Assembly: GCA_035935655.1 (NCBI GenBank)
Contig: DASYWW010000037.1
Coordinates: 124,001 to 188,000, forward strand
Source: Candidatus Bathyarchaeia archaeon
GTDB lineage: Archaea; Thermoproteota; Bathyarchaeia; 40CM-2-53-6
Reading direction: 5' to 3'
DNA length: 64,000 bases
Shown: piece after piece, positions 1 through 8,511 of the stretch
How positions within the stretch are numbered: position 1 is the first letter of the stretch
Layout: every line of letters starts with the position of its first letter
Made by a program: the position numbers and the translations under genes
Notes under the pieces: model-generated
Databases searched by the model: none
What the model was told of the DNA's origin: nothing
What the model saw: only the letters and a program-made list of their open reading frames with translations

Positions 1-93
1 CAGCTAACAGTCATGAACGGACTGGTTTCGGTGAAAGTGAAGGATGCAGGGTTAGCTGCTCAGATCGCAGAAAAGCTGCGAGAAGGGAACTAG
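1..93 (+). CDS. C-terminal end of an unidentified protein (partial)
   Basis: An open frame enters from the left edge and stops at a TAG (91-93), leaving 30 residues that end in an amphipathic helix-like AAQIAEKLREGN. The fragment is too short to assign to a family. It lies in the same reading frame as the next gene and only three bases separate its stop from that gene's TTG, so the two are probably co-transcribed and translationally coupled. Confidence 0.5.
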   Translation, partial: QLTVMNGLVSVKVKDAGLAAQIAEKLREGN

Positions 94-96
94 AAC

Positions 97-1524
97 TTGA
101 CCTCTCATAGAGAAGCACCTAAGATCTCCAAGGACCCGGTCGCAGACAACACCGACCTCTACGCCTTTATCAGCCCGGACAAGCCTGACACAGCAACCAT
201 TCTAGCCAATTACATTCCATTGCAGGAACCCGCTGGTGGCCCCAACTTCAACACATTCGGGGACGACGTTCTCTACGAGATAGTGATAGACAACAATGGC
301 GACGGAATAGAAGACATAACCTACCAGTTCAGATTCAAGACCAAGATCGGCAATCCGAACACTTTCCTTTACGCCACCGGACCGATCGGGTCCCTCACCG
401 ATTCATCATGGAACGTCAAACAGTTCTATTCGGTCACAAAGGTAGTCGGACCCCGCAGGAAAGGCAGATCCACGATCCAGGGAACCGACCTCCCAACCCC
501 ACCAGTCAACATTGGACCACGGTCGACACCGAAGTATACAGACCTAGCAAACGCGGCGATCAATACGTTAAGCGACGGTTCGACCGTATTCGCTGGTCAG
601 AGAGACGAAGCATTCTTCGTAGACCTTGGATCAATATTCGACCTCGGAGCTCTTAGACCGGTCCAGAACTTCCACCTCATACCTACAACCGCGGCCCCAG
701 GAGTCGACGCAACAAAGGGGTTCAACGTCCATACTATCGCGATACAAGTTGCTAGGAGCAAACTAACATCCGACGGATCGACCCCCACCGATCCGCTAGG
801 AAAGAACTCAACGATTGGAATATGGGCATCAGCAAGTCGACGAAAGGCAGCCATCCTTCCAAACGATGGAGACAGCGCCAGATCGGGCGACGACGAACCT
901 GATGGAGTCGTGACCGGACCCTTCACACAAGTGTCCCGGTTGGGAATGCCACTGATCAACGAAGTGATAATCCCACTAGGCAAGAAAGATTTCTGGAACA
1001 CGTCTCTTCCAAGGTTCGACTCCCAATTCCTCCAATATTACCAGACACCCGAACTCCAAAAGCTGCTCCCTGTGCTCTACCCAGGAGTGTTCCCGAACCT
1101 GGCAGCAGTTACTGAGGCCCGCGCAGATCTCATAGCAATACTTCTAACAGGAATACCCGCTGGCATCATTCCAGGGTTCCAAAACTTCACAGGACCCCTC
1201 CAAGCAGACTATCTCCGCCTGAACCTTGCAATACCTCCAAACAATACCAACCCCAACCGGCTAGGACTCGTCGGGGGAGACCCTGCAGGATTTCCCAACG
1301 GGAGAAGAGTCCTAGATGATGTAGTGGATGTAGAAGTCAAGGCAATAGCAGGCGCCACTCTGCCTCTAGTGGACAAGAACTTCACAACGGATGGTGCCGT
1401 AAGTCTCGTTTCACAAGGAATCACGGGGAATCCCGTCCAACCGCCCAACGGCACACCGTTTCTGTCAGTGTTTCCGTACCTACCGCACCCGGTCCCTGGC
1501 TACGAACACTCTCACGACCCGTAA
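97..1524 (+). CDS. DUF4331 family protein
   Basis: A 475-residue protein opening with TSHREAP followed by DPVADNTDLYAF, the hallmark N-terminus of the DUF4331 family, whose function is unknown. A DNNGDGIED segment near residue 65 resembles a calcium-binding loop (inference). The TTG at 97 is the only sensible start because a TAG lies two codons upstream. Bacterial members usually carry a secretion signal; here there is no hydrophobic leader, so the product would be cytoplasmic unless exported in another way. The protein is acidic and rich in Pro and Asn. The family is mainly bacterial, so acquisition by transfer is possible. A hairpin terminator follows. Confidence 0.8.
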   Translation: MTSHREAPKISKDPVADNTDLYAFISPDKPDTATILANYIPLQEPAGGPNFNTFGDDVLYEIVIDNNGDGIEDITYQFRFKTKIGNPNTFLYATGPIGSLTDSSWNVKQFYSVTKVVGPRRKGRSTIQGTDLPTPPVNIGPRSTPKYTDLANAAINTLSDGSTVFAGQRDEAFFVDLGSIFDLGALRPVQNFHLIPTTAAPGVDATKGFNVHTIAIQVARSKLTSDGSTPTDPLGKNSTIGIWASASRRKAAILPNDGDSARSGDDEPDGVVTGPFTQVSRLGMPLINEVIIPLGKKDFWNTSLPRFDSQFLQYYQTPELQKLLPVLYPGVFPNLAAVTEARADLIAILLTGIPAGIIPGFQNFTGPLQADYLRLNLAIPPNNTNPNRLGLVGGDPAGFPNGRRVLDDVVDVEVKAIAGATLPLVDKNFTTDGAVSLVSQGITGNPVQPPNGTPFLSVFPYLPHPVPGYEHSHDP

Positions 1525-1535
1525 GCGAAACCATT

Positions 1536-1569
1536 GTGCGGCCGCTGCTGCCGCACTCTCTACCTTTTT
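1536..1569 (+). terminator. Hairpin plus T-tract terminator
   Basis: A perfect 7-bp inverted repeat (GTGCGGC at 1536-1542, GCCGCAC at 1550-1556, 7-nt loop) is followed by TCTCTACC and five T residues (1565-1569), 11 bases after the DUF4331 stop. It would end the upstream transcript before purA. Confidence 0.65.
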
Positions 1570-1679
1570 CAGGGCACATTCACTTAGATTCGAAGCTCTA
1601 TCCTAGATCAGAAATTAGTTTTCAGAGAGTCATTTCAAAAGTCTTATTCTACCGCAGTTCTACGCTGCGTGGATACCTG

Positions 1680-2753
1680 TTGCCCTGCACGGTTATTGTT
1701 GGCGGATTCTTCGGGGACGAGGGAAAAGGGAAGATAGCCGCTTATCTGGCGATGAAGGATAAACCCCACATATGCGTTCGGGGCGGGAACGGCCCCAACG
1801 CGGGCCACACCGTAATCCACGGTGGTATCAAGTACTCGCTGAGGCTAATTCCGAGCGGGTTTGTCAACCCCTCGACCCGCCTTCTAGTCGGCCCCGGGGT
1901 CCCCGTCGACCCCAGCGTGCTCCTCGACGAACTCCGCCTGACCGACTCGGAGCGCAGGATCGAAGTCGACAACCAGTGCGCAATCGTTGAACCACGACAC
2001 AAGGAGCAAGAATCACGTTCAGATCACCTGTCAAAGAAAGTCGGCTCCACAAAGAGTGGGGTTGGAGCTTGCAATGCAGAGCGAGCATTGAGAATGGTGA
2101 AATTGGCTCAGCAGATTCCGAGCCTCAAACCATACGTCGGCGATACTGTTGGAGAAATTCAGGAAGCGCTTTCTGAGAACAAGAAGGTCATGATTGAAGG
2201 GACCCAAGGCACCTTTCTCAGCCTGTATCACGGAACATATCCCTACGTCACCTCCAAAGATACAACCGCCTCTGCGGCATGCGCCGATGTTGGCGTCGGT
2301 CCCACTCAAGTTGACGATGTGATTGTCATCTTCAAGGCCTACGTAACACGAGTAGGAGAAGGACCCCTAGAGGGACAACTAGATCGTGATGAAGTTGCGC
2401 GCCGCGGGTGGACGGAGTTTGGAACGGTTACCGGGAGAGAGAGAAGAGCCGCACCTTTCGATTTCAAACTCGCAAGGAGAGCTGTTCAACTCAACGGCGC
2501 AACACAGATCGCATTGACCAAACTCGACGTGCTGTTCCCTGGCGCCAAGGGGACCCGGCGGCTGGAAGATCTCGATGGACGAGCCAAAGAATTCATTTCG
2601 AGGATCGAGCAAGAGACCGGAGTCTCCGTTACTTTGATTGGAACCGGACCCGGAGAAGAGGACATTATTGACCGAAGGAGAAACAATGAGTCGATGGCTG
2701 TTCAACCAGTGCTTGAATCCAAGAAACTCAGGCGCGTCGAAGCTAGAAGATAG
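1680..2753 (+). CDS. purA: Adenylosuccinate synthetase, archaeal short form
   Basis: PurA joins IMP and aspartate using GTP to make adenylosuccinate, the first committed step to AMP. The N-terminal P-loop GGFFGDEGKGKI carries the catalytic Asp, and GGNGPNAGHT, GPGVPVD and KSGVGACNAERA are recognisable family blocks. The frame is open from 1536, but the first 48 codons would cover the terminator and intergenic DNA, so the TTG at 1680 (MPCTVIVGG) is chosen. That gives 357 residues, close to the roughly 340 of archaeal PurA, which lacks segments of the 430-residue bacterial enzyme. It stands alone between a terminator and a convergent transporter gene. Confidence 0.93.
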   Translation: MPCTVIVGGFFGDEGKGKIAAYLAMKDKPHICVRGGNGPNAGHTVIHGGIKYSLRLIPSGFVNPSTRLLVGPGVPVDPSVLLDELRLTDSERRIEVDNQCAIVEPRHKEQESRSDHLSKKVGSTKSGVGACNAERALRMVKLAQQIPSLKPYVGDTVGEIQEALSENKKVMIEGTQGTFLSLYHGTYPYVTSKDTTASAACADVGVGPTQVDDVIVIFKAYVTRVGEGPLEGQLDRDEVARRGWTEFGTVTGRERRAAPFDFKLARRAVQLNGATQIALTKLDVLFPGAKGTRRLEDLDGRAKEFISRIEQETGVSVTLIGTGPGEEDIIDRRRNNESMAVQPVLESKKLRRVEARR

Positions 2754-2758
2754 CGAAT

Positions 2759-3412
2759 CTAAGGGGTTTCCCGAGTTGGTCCCGCTCTCGCTGGCTTCAT
2801 CCTGGCGAACCAGGTTCTAACTTCCAAATTCGGGGCAACTCTCGAAAGAGCCTTTACAACCAAGAAGGGGACAAGTCCGGCCAACACAGTTTGTATGACG
2901 TTGTAAAAGGCCAGTCCAACGAAGTAGAAACTTAGGAATGAAGCTGAGAAAACTGTGTTGGGTGCGAATACGAAAATCAGAAACGCGTAGTTAATTGGCG
3001 TCAAGATGATTGCCCTTAGTATGGCGCCTGTTCCCAACATGATGCCGAATCCAGTTAGCACCCCGCCTTTCCGCTTGAGAATGCGAGAATACGCTCCGTA
3101 TCCCAACCACATTCCAAGGAGCATGCTCGTTACGCCGAACAACTTGAGCAAAGGTCCGAATATGGGGGAAGCCGTCGGCAGGAAATTAAGGACCAAATAA
3201 TGGATTAGAGTCGTGAGTAAGCCTACTGCGGGTCCAAACAACAGAAACGCGAGAACATCTACAATCTCCGCAAGGTCGAGCTGAAGAAACGTAAATCCCG
3301 GAACGGGATAGGGTATCTGAATGAGGAAGGCAATTACCGCTGCCAACGCACCGAACACCGCGGCCCCGGTAAGTGAGGTGGTTCTCGAAGCGTTGACCCT
3401 CTGGACGGTCAT
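2759..3412 (-). CDS. ECF transporter S component, RibU-like
   Basis: A 217-residue integral membrane protein with about six hydrophobic segments and a positively charged C-terminal tail. The first helices carry PVPGFTFLQLDLAEIVDVLA and LFGPAVGLLTTLIHYL, the pattern of the substrate-binding S components of ECF vitamin transporters, closest by eye to riboflavin-type RibU (FLxxDLxxIP, then FGPxxG). No EcfA/EcfT genes are nearby, so it would use a shared energising module. It is the last gene of a minus-strand row glmS, helical protein, cofD, cofC, with a 69-nt gap to cofC. A flavin or deazaflavin precursor is a reasonable substrate guess from this context, not proven. Confidence 0.75.
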   Translation of the reverse strand: MTVQRVNASRTTSLTGAAVFGALAAVIAFLIQIPYPVPGFTFLQLDLAEIVDVLAFLLFGPAVGLLTTLIHYLVLNFLPTASPIFGPLLKLFGVTSMLLGMWLGYGAYSRILKRKGGVLTGFGIMLGTGAILRAIILTPINYAFLIFVFAPNTVFSASFLSFYFVGLAFYNVIQTVLAGLVPFLVVKALSRVAPNLEVRTWFARMKPARAGPTRETP

Positions 3413-3481
3413 GGCGCCGCCGGCTAGGTTCTACTCATAAAAGAGTTTCTACCCACAATTGAGTTGAGGGTCTGGATTGCT

Positions 3482-4150
3482 CTATCGGGCGCTTTGTGGT
3501 ATGGCGTGAAGCAATTCTGTTTCTTCAAGACATCCACCCGTGTGTGTTTTTGCCAGAGGGTCCTTTCTCCTCATGGTGATCAGATCCTCCGGGGTGTCAA
3601 CGTCGAAAGACAAGCGGGGATTCGAGAAGGAATAAACAACGGCCCCGCTCTTCTGAGCTGCTCGAAGGTGAGTGCTGAAACTCCATCTTCCATAGGATGG
3701 GTCAATAACGTTGGGAGGTTCTCGAACCATGATGTTTGTCCCCGCCTTCAGCGACGGAGATAAGACGACCATAGGAACTGAGTCTCCGAGCGAGTACAGT
3801 TCTTTCAGGTCTCTCGGTTCCAGAAGCGGAATGTCTGCAAGGATCACGGCCACAGAGGACGCCTTCTGCGTGAGAGCAAAAAGCGTTGATTGTCGGACAC
3901 CTGCGTTGAGCCCTTGTCCTTCCTGGCGGAGAAATGATCCTTCACGCAAGTTGGCCGCCTTCTCAACATTCGGGTCCGGAGAAACAACTAGGATTCGACT
4001 GAAAAGTTCGGATCCCTCGGCTGCGGCCAGCACGTCCTCCAACAAAGCGATGATGAGTGTTTTCTTGTCTTTTGGGCTAAGGGATTGGGAAAGCCTGCTT
4101 TTGCTATCGATGAGGCCCTTAACAGGAATGATCGCGAAGTTCTTTGTCAA
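3482..4150 (-). CDS. cofC: 2-phospho-L-lactate guanylyltransferase
   Basis: CofC activates 2-phospholactate (or phosphoenolpyruvate) with GTP to give the nucleotide-linked donor used in coenzyme F420 synthesis. The 222-residue product has the nucleotidyltransferase features expected: IIPVKGLIDSKSRLS at the N-terminus for nucleotide binding, ILADIPLL with the metal-binding Asp near residue 103, and SFDVDTPEDL near the C-terminus. Translation starts at a TTG whose bases overlap the TGA of cofD in a TTGA junction, so the pair is translationally coupled. The last 25 residues (after RRKDPLAK) extend beyond the core fold. Confidence 0.92.
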   Translation of the reverse strand: MTKNFAIIPVKGLIDSKSRLSQSLSPKDKKTLIIALLEDVLAAAEGSELFSRILVVSPDPNVEKAANLREGSFLRQEGQGLNAGVRQSTLFALTQKASSVAVILADIPLLEPRDLKELYSLGDSVPMVVLSPSLKAGTNIMVREPPNVIDPSYGRWSFSTHLRAAQKSGAVVYSFSNPRLSFDVDTPEDLITMRRKDPLAKTHTGGCLEETELLHAIPQSAR

Positions 4151-5085
4151 AGGGTTTCCGCCAGTTTTAACGTATCTTCTGCCAATCGCGCTCTGGCGGC
4201 GGATGAGTCCATAATTGTCTGTGTTGAGGCAACTTTCATTCCAAGCCCGGTAATGTTCGGAGCTACAGCCTTGTCAACATCGTCGATGACGAAGCCTCTC
4301 AGGAGTCCTTTGTAGAGCTGAGCCACTCCAAATGGAGAGACCTCCAATCCCAAGTGGCGCATGATTCGATCTAGGGGGCCCTTTATCGATCTCCCTCCAA
4401 CGATTGGACTAATCCCGAGGATTCGGCCCTTCGTCTTCGCTAGGGCGTTCCGGATTCCGGGTACGGCGAGGATGGGTCCGATGCTGAGGATGGGGTTGCT
4501 TGGGCAGAGGATTATGACTTCTGACTCCTCTATCGATTCAGCAACTCCTGGGGCAGGAATCGCTATGCTTGCTCCTTCGTAGCTTACGTCCTCTACGTTA
4601 TCTTCGTATTTTCTCTTGACGAAATACTCTTGAAAATCCAAGAGTCCGGCGGAGGTCTTGATCTTCGTAGCCACCATTTGGTCAGTCATGGGCAGAATTC
4701 TGACCTTCACTCCTAGCATAGTTCGAATTTTCTCGGTCAATTCCGATTGGCTGAATCCTTGTTGGAGGAAGGCAGTTCTGAGTAGATGGGTCGCGAAATC
4801 TCTGTCTCCGATACGGAACCATGTCTCAGCTGAGTATCGTTCCAGTTGTGTCATGCAATTGTAAGTGTCCCCAGTGATCCCGTACCCCTTTTCCTTGTCA
4901 ACAATTCCCGCAAGCGTATACGTTACAATGTCAATGTCAGGGCTGATGTGGACCCCGAGGTAGTCAAGGTCGTCTCCTGTGTTAACGACTGCTGTTACCT
5001 TTTCAGGCGGAAAGACTTGCGCAAGCCCGTCCAGGAAACGGGCTGCTCCTACCCCACCTGCGAGGCAGACTACTGAGCGAAACAT
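4147..5085 (-). CDS. cofD: 2-phospho-L-lactate transferase
   Basis: CofD transfers the phospholactyl (or phosphoenolpyruvyl) group from the CofC product to the deazaflavin FO, giving F420-0. Family features include LAGGVGAARFLDGL at the N-terminus, VVNTGDDLDYLGVHISPDIDI, GDRDFATHLLRT, and CPSNPILSIGPIL followed by SPIVGGRSIKGP. The frame also allows a TTG at 5121 giving 12 extra Arg-rich residues. The ATG at 5085 is preferred because homologues begin immediately before the LAGG motif. The gene overlaps cofC by four bases, so this archaeon probably makes F420. FO synthase (CofG/H) and CofE are not in the window. Confidence 0.92.
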   Translation of the reverse strand: MFRSVVCLAGGVGAARFLDGLAQVFPPEKVTAVVNTGDDLDYLGVHISPDIDIVTYTLAGIVDKEKGYGITGDTYNCMTQLERYSAETWFRIGDRDFATHLLRTAFLQQGFSQSELTEKIRTMLGVKVRILPMTDQMVATKIKTSAGLLDFQEYFVKRKYEDNVEDVSYEGASIAIPAPGVAESIEESEVIILCPSNPILSIGPILAVPGIRNALAKTKGRILGISPIVGGRSIKGPLDRIMRHLGLEVSPFGVAQLYKGLLRGFVIDDVDKAVAPNITGLGMKVASTQTIMDSSAARARLAEDTLKLAETL

Positions 5086-5135
5086 GCGGAAGCGCCTGCG
5101 AGAGGGCTTGCGCGAGCCCAACCTCTAGTTAAAGA

Positions 5136-5531
5136 CTAGCGCCTTTTCGTGGCAGCCTTGTCGAGAATATGGTGCGCTTCTCTCAGCTTGTAAACTGATG
5201 TCCGGAGATGTTGATACCCTTCAAGAGAAGATTTGGCACGAAGAGCTGTTGCCTGGTGCAACGCGTCCGATGCTTCCTTGACTAGAGCCGTAGGCTCGGC
5301 GTTCCTCCTCCTCACTGGGACTGGTGGGTCCACGTCTTCGAGACCGTAGGTAAGAGAGTACAAGAGACTGCTGTATTCGGCCGCCTCCTCAGCAAGCCAG
5401 ACTTTCTTCTCGGAGTCTTTCTCAACTTTGGAAAGATTTTCCAGAGCCACATCGAGCTTGACTCTCGCTTCTTCCAAGGCCTTGCTCACTTTGTCCTCAA
5501 GCATTCGTTGTTCTTCAGTGGCATCCATCAA
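5136..5531 (-). CDS. Uncharacterised helical protein
   Basis: A 131-residue, highly charged, almost entirely helix-predicted protein. It has heptad-like stretches in the first 60 residues (EDKVSKALEEARVKLDVALENL) and a short Pro-rich break, VDPPVPVRRRN, near residue 70. It has no signal peptide, membrane segment or catalytic motif and I do not recognise a family. It lies 17 nt downstream of glmS and 50 nt upstream of cofD, so it probably shares their transcript. It could be a small structural or adaptor protein. Confidence 0.7.
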   Translation of the reverse strand: MMDATEEQRMLEDKVSKALEEARVKLDVALENLSKVEKDSEKKVWLAEEAAEYSSLLYSLTYGLEDVDPPVPVRRRNAEPTALVKEASDALHQATALRAKSSLEGYQHLRTSVYKLREAHHILDKAATKRR

Positions 5532-5548
5532 GGGCGACCCTGGGGTGA

Positions 5549-7375
5549 CTATTCAACAGTGACGCTTTTGGCCAGGTTTCTAGGATAGTCGGGGTCGTGA
5601 CCTAGAATTACAGACATGTAGTAGGCTAGGAGTTGTAGTGGAACGACGTAGGCGACTGGAGTTGCGAGCGATGGTAGAGATTCCGGTATCTCAATTACGT
5701 CGTCGGATAGGTTTCTAATCTCCTCGTCTCCTTCTTCTATGATCGCGATTATCCGTGCTCCACGGGCCTTCATCTCCATGATATTGCCGATAATCTTCTT
5801 GTGAGTCTCGTCCTTTGGCGCCACGAATACTACTGGGAATCCTTCTTCGACGAGCGCTATGAAACCGTGTTTGCTTTCGCCAGCGGGGTATGCCATTGCA
5901 GGGATGTAGCTCAGCTCCAACAGCTTCAAGCGTCCTTCCAAGGATGTTGGCACGTTGATTCCTCTACCCAGGAAGCAGATGCTCGACGCACCGCTACAAC
6001 TCTCGGCGATCTTTTTCACGGCCTCAACCTTCGTGTTCAGAAGGTTCTGGATCAATGCAGGCGTCCGGTGCAGTGCTTCTTCTAGCGCGCTGATCTCTTT
6101 CGATGAAACTTCGCCCTTCTTTCTACCGATCGCAATCGCGAGTCTGAGCAGAACAGTGACTTGCGAGGTGAAAGCCTTTGTTGATGCGACCCCGATCTCC
6201 GGTCCAGCGTTCTGTCCAATATAGACGTCGGACAAGCGCATCAAGGTGGAACCGAGGACATTTGTTATGCTGACGATCGAGGCTCCCTTAGCCTTCGCGT
6301 CCCTAACCGCATTGAGAGTGTCCATCGTCTCGCCTGACTGGCTTACTGCGAGGACCACTGTCTTGGAGTCGACGAGGTCGAGAGCCTCGTCTGAGAACTC
6401 TGATGCGACCACCACCCGCGCGTTCATTCCTGCAAGTTTCATTAGGGCTTGTCCTCCGACGAGACCGGCATGGTATGAGGTTCCGCACGCAACGACGAAC
6501 ACATTATCGGCCTGCATCAGTTTGCTGGCGAGAAGATCGTAGTAGATCTCCTGGGTCCCCATCGCATCTCTTATCGTGTGAACTTGCTCGTGGATTTCCT
6601 TGAGCATGAAATGACGGAAGCCCTGTTTCTTCGCGGACTCTGGGTCCCAGGTAATCGTGATGGCATCACGTTTTACGGCAACCCCGTTTTTCGCTCTGAG
6701 AATCTTGATCCCGTTCGGATCGAGAATGGCCATTTCTCCTTCCTCTAGAATCAATGCCTTTCGTGTTAGAGGGAGGAAGGCCGCGATGTCGCTCGCGCAG
6801 TAGTACTCTCCATCTCCTAATCCCAGGACCAATGGGCTCTCCTGGCGAGCGCACAGAATCGTTTTCGGTTTCTCCACACTCGTTAGGACTATGGAGTAAG
6901 CTCCTTCTAGCCGATTGACAGTTTTCCTGAAAGCCTCTTCAAGACTGAGCCCCTGGCTGAGATATTCTTCAACCATATGCGGCACAACTTCGGTGTCCGT
7001 TCTTGAGGCGAACTTGTGGCCCTTGGTTTCGAGTTCGCGCTTGAGGTCGAGATAGTTTTCTATGATGCCGTTGTGGACGACAGCGATCCGGGATTTGCAG
7101 TCGACCAACGGGTGAGAGTTTTCTTTGACTGGGCGTCCGTGTGTTGCCCAGCGGGTGTGTCCAACGCCTACCGGTCCGGGGAGATCGTCAAGGTTGTATT
7201 TCGCGTGAACCTCGTCAAGTCGTCCGCTGTCCTTCTTTATCGTGAGCTGTTTATCCGCAATGGTTACTTCGCCTACGGAATCGTATCCTCTATACTCGAG
7301 TCGTTTGAGAGCAGCGTGGATTAAGGGAGCTGCTTCTTTGCCGTCGTAGAGTATGCAGCCGAATATTCCACACAA
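5549..7375 (-). CDS. glmS: Glutamine-fructose-6-phosphate aminotransferase (isomerising)
   Basis: GlmS makes glucosamine-6-phosphate from fructose-6-phosphate and glutamine, the entry to amino-sugar synthesis for N-glycans and surface polymers. The 608-residue length is standard. The N-terminal Ntn-type glutaminase has its nucleophile Cys at position 2 (MCGIFG), plus GHTRWATHG and HNGIIENY. Two SIS sugar-isomerase domains follow (CGTSYHAG, SQSGETMDT, then LGRGINVPTSLEG), ending in LAKSVTVE, the conserved C-terminal tail that shuttles ammonia. It starts at TTG 7375, with a TATA-like TCTTAATG about 30 nt upstream. No glmS riboswitch is visible. It heads the minus-strand row into the F420 genes. 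Confidence 0.96.
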   Translation of the reverse strand: MCGIFGCILYDGKEAAPLIHAALKRLEYRGYDSVGEVTIADKQLTIKKDSGRLDEVHAKYNLDDLPGPVGVGHTRWATHGRPVKENSHPLVDCKSRIAVVHNGIIENYLDLKRELETKGHKFASRTDTEVVPHMVEEYLSQGLSLEEAFRKTVNRLEGAYSIVLTSVEKPKTILCARQESPLVLGLGDGEYYCASDIAAFLPLTRKALILEEGEMAILDPNGIKILRAKNGVAVKRDAITITWDPESAKKQGFRHFMLKEIHEQVHTIRDAMGTQEIYYDLLASKLMQADNVFVVACGTSYHAGLVGGQALMKLAGMNARVVVASEFSDEALDLVDSKTVVLAVSQSGETMDTLNAVRDAKAKGASIVSITNVLGSTLMRLSDVYIGQNAGPEIGVASTKAFTSQVTVLLRLAIAIGRKKGEVSSKEISALEEALHRTPALIQNLLNTKVEAVKKIAESCSGASSICFLGRGINVPTSLEGRLKLLELSYIPAMAYPAGESKHGFIALVEEGFPVVFVAPKDETHKKIIGNIMEMKARGARIIAIIEEGDEEIRNLSDDVIEIPESLPSLATPVAYVVPLQLLAYYMSVILGHDPDYPRNLAKSVTVE

Positions 7376-7730
7376 GGATGGATGGAATACGGGGTCGGGT
7401 TGGCATTAAGAGTTCTTGGACCGATTGTGAGGGAGCTGACGCGAGATTCGAGTAGGACCCGGGGGGCCCCGAGAAGTCACATTTCCGATTTCAAGAATTG
7501 TATCAGAAAACCGGTATCGAAAACCGTTCCAAAAACCCGGTTCCAGAAAACGTTTCCCAAAAAACGTGTTTGAAAGAAGTGATTTCAGGGCCTGAATTCA
7601 GTCGATACCTCCATTTTCCCAGCCAGCCTCGCTTACCGATTCTATGTTCTCTACGGAAAAAGGTACAATGGATACTCGACTGGCATATCATAATAACCAG
7701 GCGCCTCGACACCCTTGCCGGTTCCAGCGT
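7376..7730. other. Divergent intergenic region between glmS and a membrane-protein gene
   Basis: This 355-nt gap separates two diverging genes. From left to right it holds a probable glmS promoter (minus-strand TCTTAATG near 7402-7409), a GC palindrome (CGGGG-GG-CCCCG, 7460-7471), the tandem repeats listed separately (7506-7586), and an AT-rich CATATCATAATAAC (7684-7697) suitably placed as a TATA element for the gene starting at 7731. The 63-codon frame at 7382-7573 looks non-coding because its second half is only the repeat. Confidence 0.5.
7506..7586. repeat. Degenerate short tandem repeat, six units of about 13 bp
   Basis: Successive units at 7506, 7519, 7531, 7545, 7559 and 7573 each read roughly GAAAACCGGTTCC: an A-run, then CCG or CG, then a T/C end. 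Spacing is 12-14 bp, slightly more than one helical turn, so the A-tracts fall on almost the same DNA face. They lie about 130 bp upstream of glmS and 145 bp upstream of the plus-strand gene. Confidence 0.6.
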
Positions 7731-8255
7731 ATGGCTGCCGACCTTGCATTCCTCGTTCTATTGGTTATCCATGTTGGCGCGATAGTTGCATGGATGGGAG
7801 GAGCCGCGCTTTTCGTGTCCGTCATTATTCCCTCACTCTCAAGAATGTCCCCGTCCTCCAGAGCTGAATTCATCCAGTCTGCCCTCCCCAAGTATCTCAG
7901 GTTCATTACCGGAAGCTCAATCCTGGCAATAGTAGCGGGACTCATCCTTTACGGATACATAACCCAGACGGCAACCTCGCTCGCCCCAAGTCCATCAGGA
8001 TCAATCTACATCCAGGCGGGCGCTGTGATCGGCCTCGTGGTTCTGATAATCGCCCTGGGAGTCCTAGTCCCAGCTGGCCGGAAATTCATCTCCCTAACAA
8101 AGCAAATCCCAAAACCTCAAAGTCAATCATCAACTCAAGACCCAATGGCGGCGCAAATAGCCGCTCTCCAGAGACGAATGGGCATAACGGGACGATTGGG
8201 GGTTGCCTTGCTCGGAGTCGCCTTGATCCTAATGATAATCGGAGCCAGCATCTAG
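7731..8255 (+). CDS. Small four-helix membrane protein (CopD/DUF2269-like)
   Basis: The 174-residue product has four clear hydrophobic segments (about residues 5-30, 55-78, 92-115 and 154-174) and a polar loop rich in Gln and Ser between the last two. The first helix contains VIHVGAIVAWMGGAALF, a His-Trp-Gly pattern seen in CopD-like and DUF2269-like membrane proteins that may bind haem or metal. The assignment rests on this motif only. The frame is open from 7644, but the ATG at 7731 directly precedes the first helix and fits a leaderless message from the AT-rich element near 7690, so it is preferred. Confidence 0.7.
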   Translation: MAADLAFLVLLVIHVGAIVAWMGGAALFVSVIIPSLSRMSPSSRAEFIQSALPKYLRFITGSSILAIVAGLILYGYITQTATSLAPSPSGSIYIQAGAVIGLVVLIIALGVLVPAGRKFISLTKQIPKPQSQSSTQDPMAAQIAALQRRMGITGRLGVALLGVALILMIIGASI

Positions 8256-8511
8256 ACCCGCCTACAGACAGGTATAGACTCGATTCCAGCTTCATACCCT
8301 CGTGCAACTTAAGAGAGGACGTGTGGAGAACGCTGTTCCATAACGCTAAATAAGACGCAGGACAATTGGATGATATCTCTGGTGTGAACGGGGATGGGTG
8401 GTCATCTTTACTGGCATAGACCCGCTCCTGAGACCCTCCTCCAGGTCTAAGCGCCAGAATCAGACTCTATCGCTCACAACGACGAAGCTGGGACACGAAC
8501 CCAACAAGTCT
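8256..8511. promoter_or_regulatory. Leader region of the amino-acid supercluster
   Basis: This 256-nt gap precedes lysC. CTAAATAAG at 8346-8354 is a plausible archaeal TATA box and predicts transcription from about 8376. A GTG at 8398 is in frame with lysC but would add 38 low-complexity residues absent from the family. If translation starts at TTG 8512 the leader is about 135 nt, long for this genome. I see no recognisable riboswitch. Confidence 0.4.

Noticed and set aside
1-1524. Possible single protein joined by readthrough of TAG at 91-93
   Set aside because: The DUF4331 family start aligns exactly with TTG 97, and the upstream residues do not resemble a signal peptide or family extension. 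Coupled separate genes are simpler.
7382-7573. 63-codon frame upstream of the membrane-protein gene
   Set aside because: The second half only translates the short tandem repeat, there is no recognisable family and the first half overlaps the glmS promoter.
7506-7586. CRISPR-like repeat array
   Set aside because: Units are only 12-14 bp, contiguous without spacers and degenerate. No cas genes are in the window.
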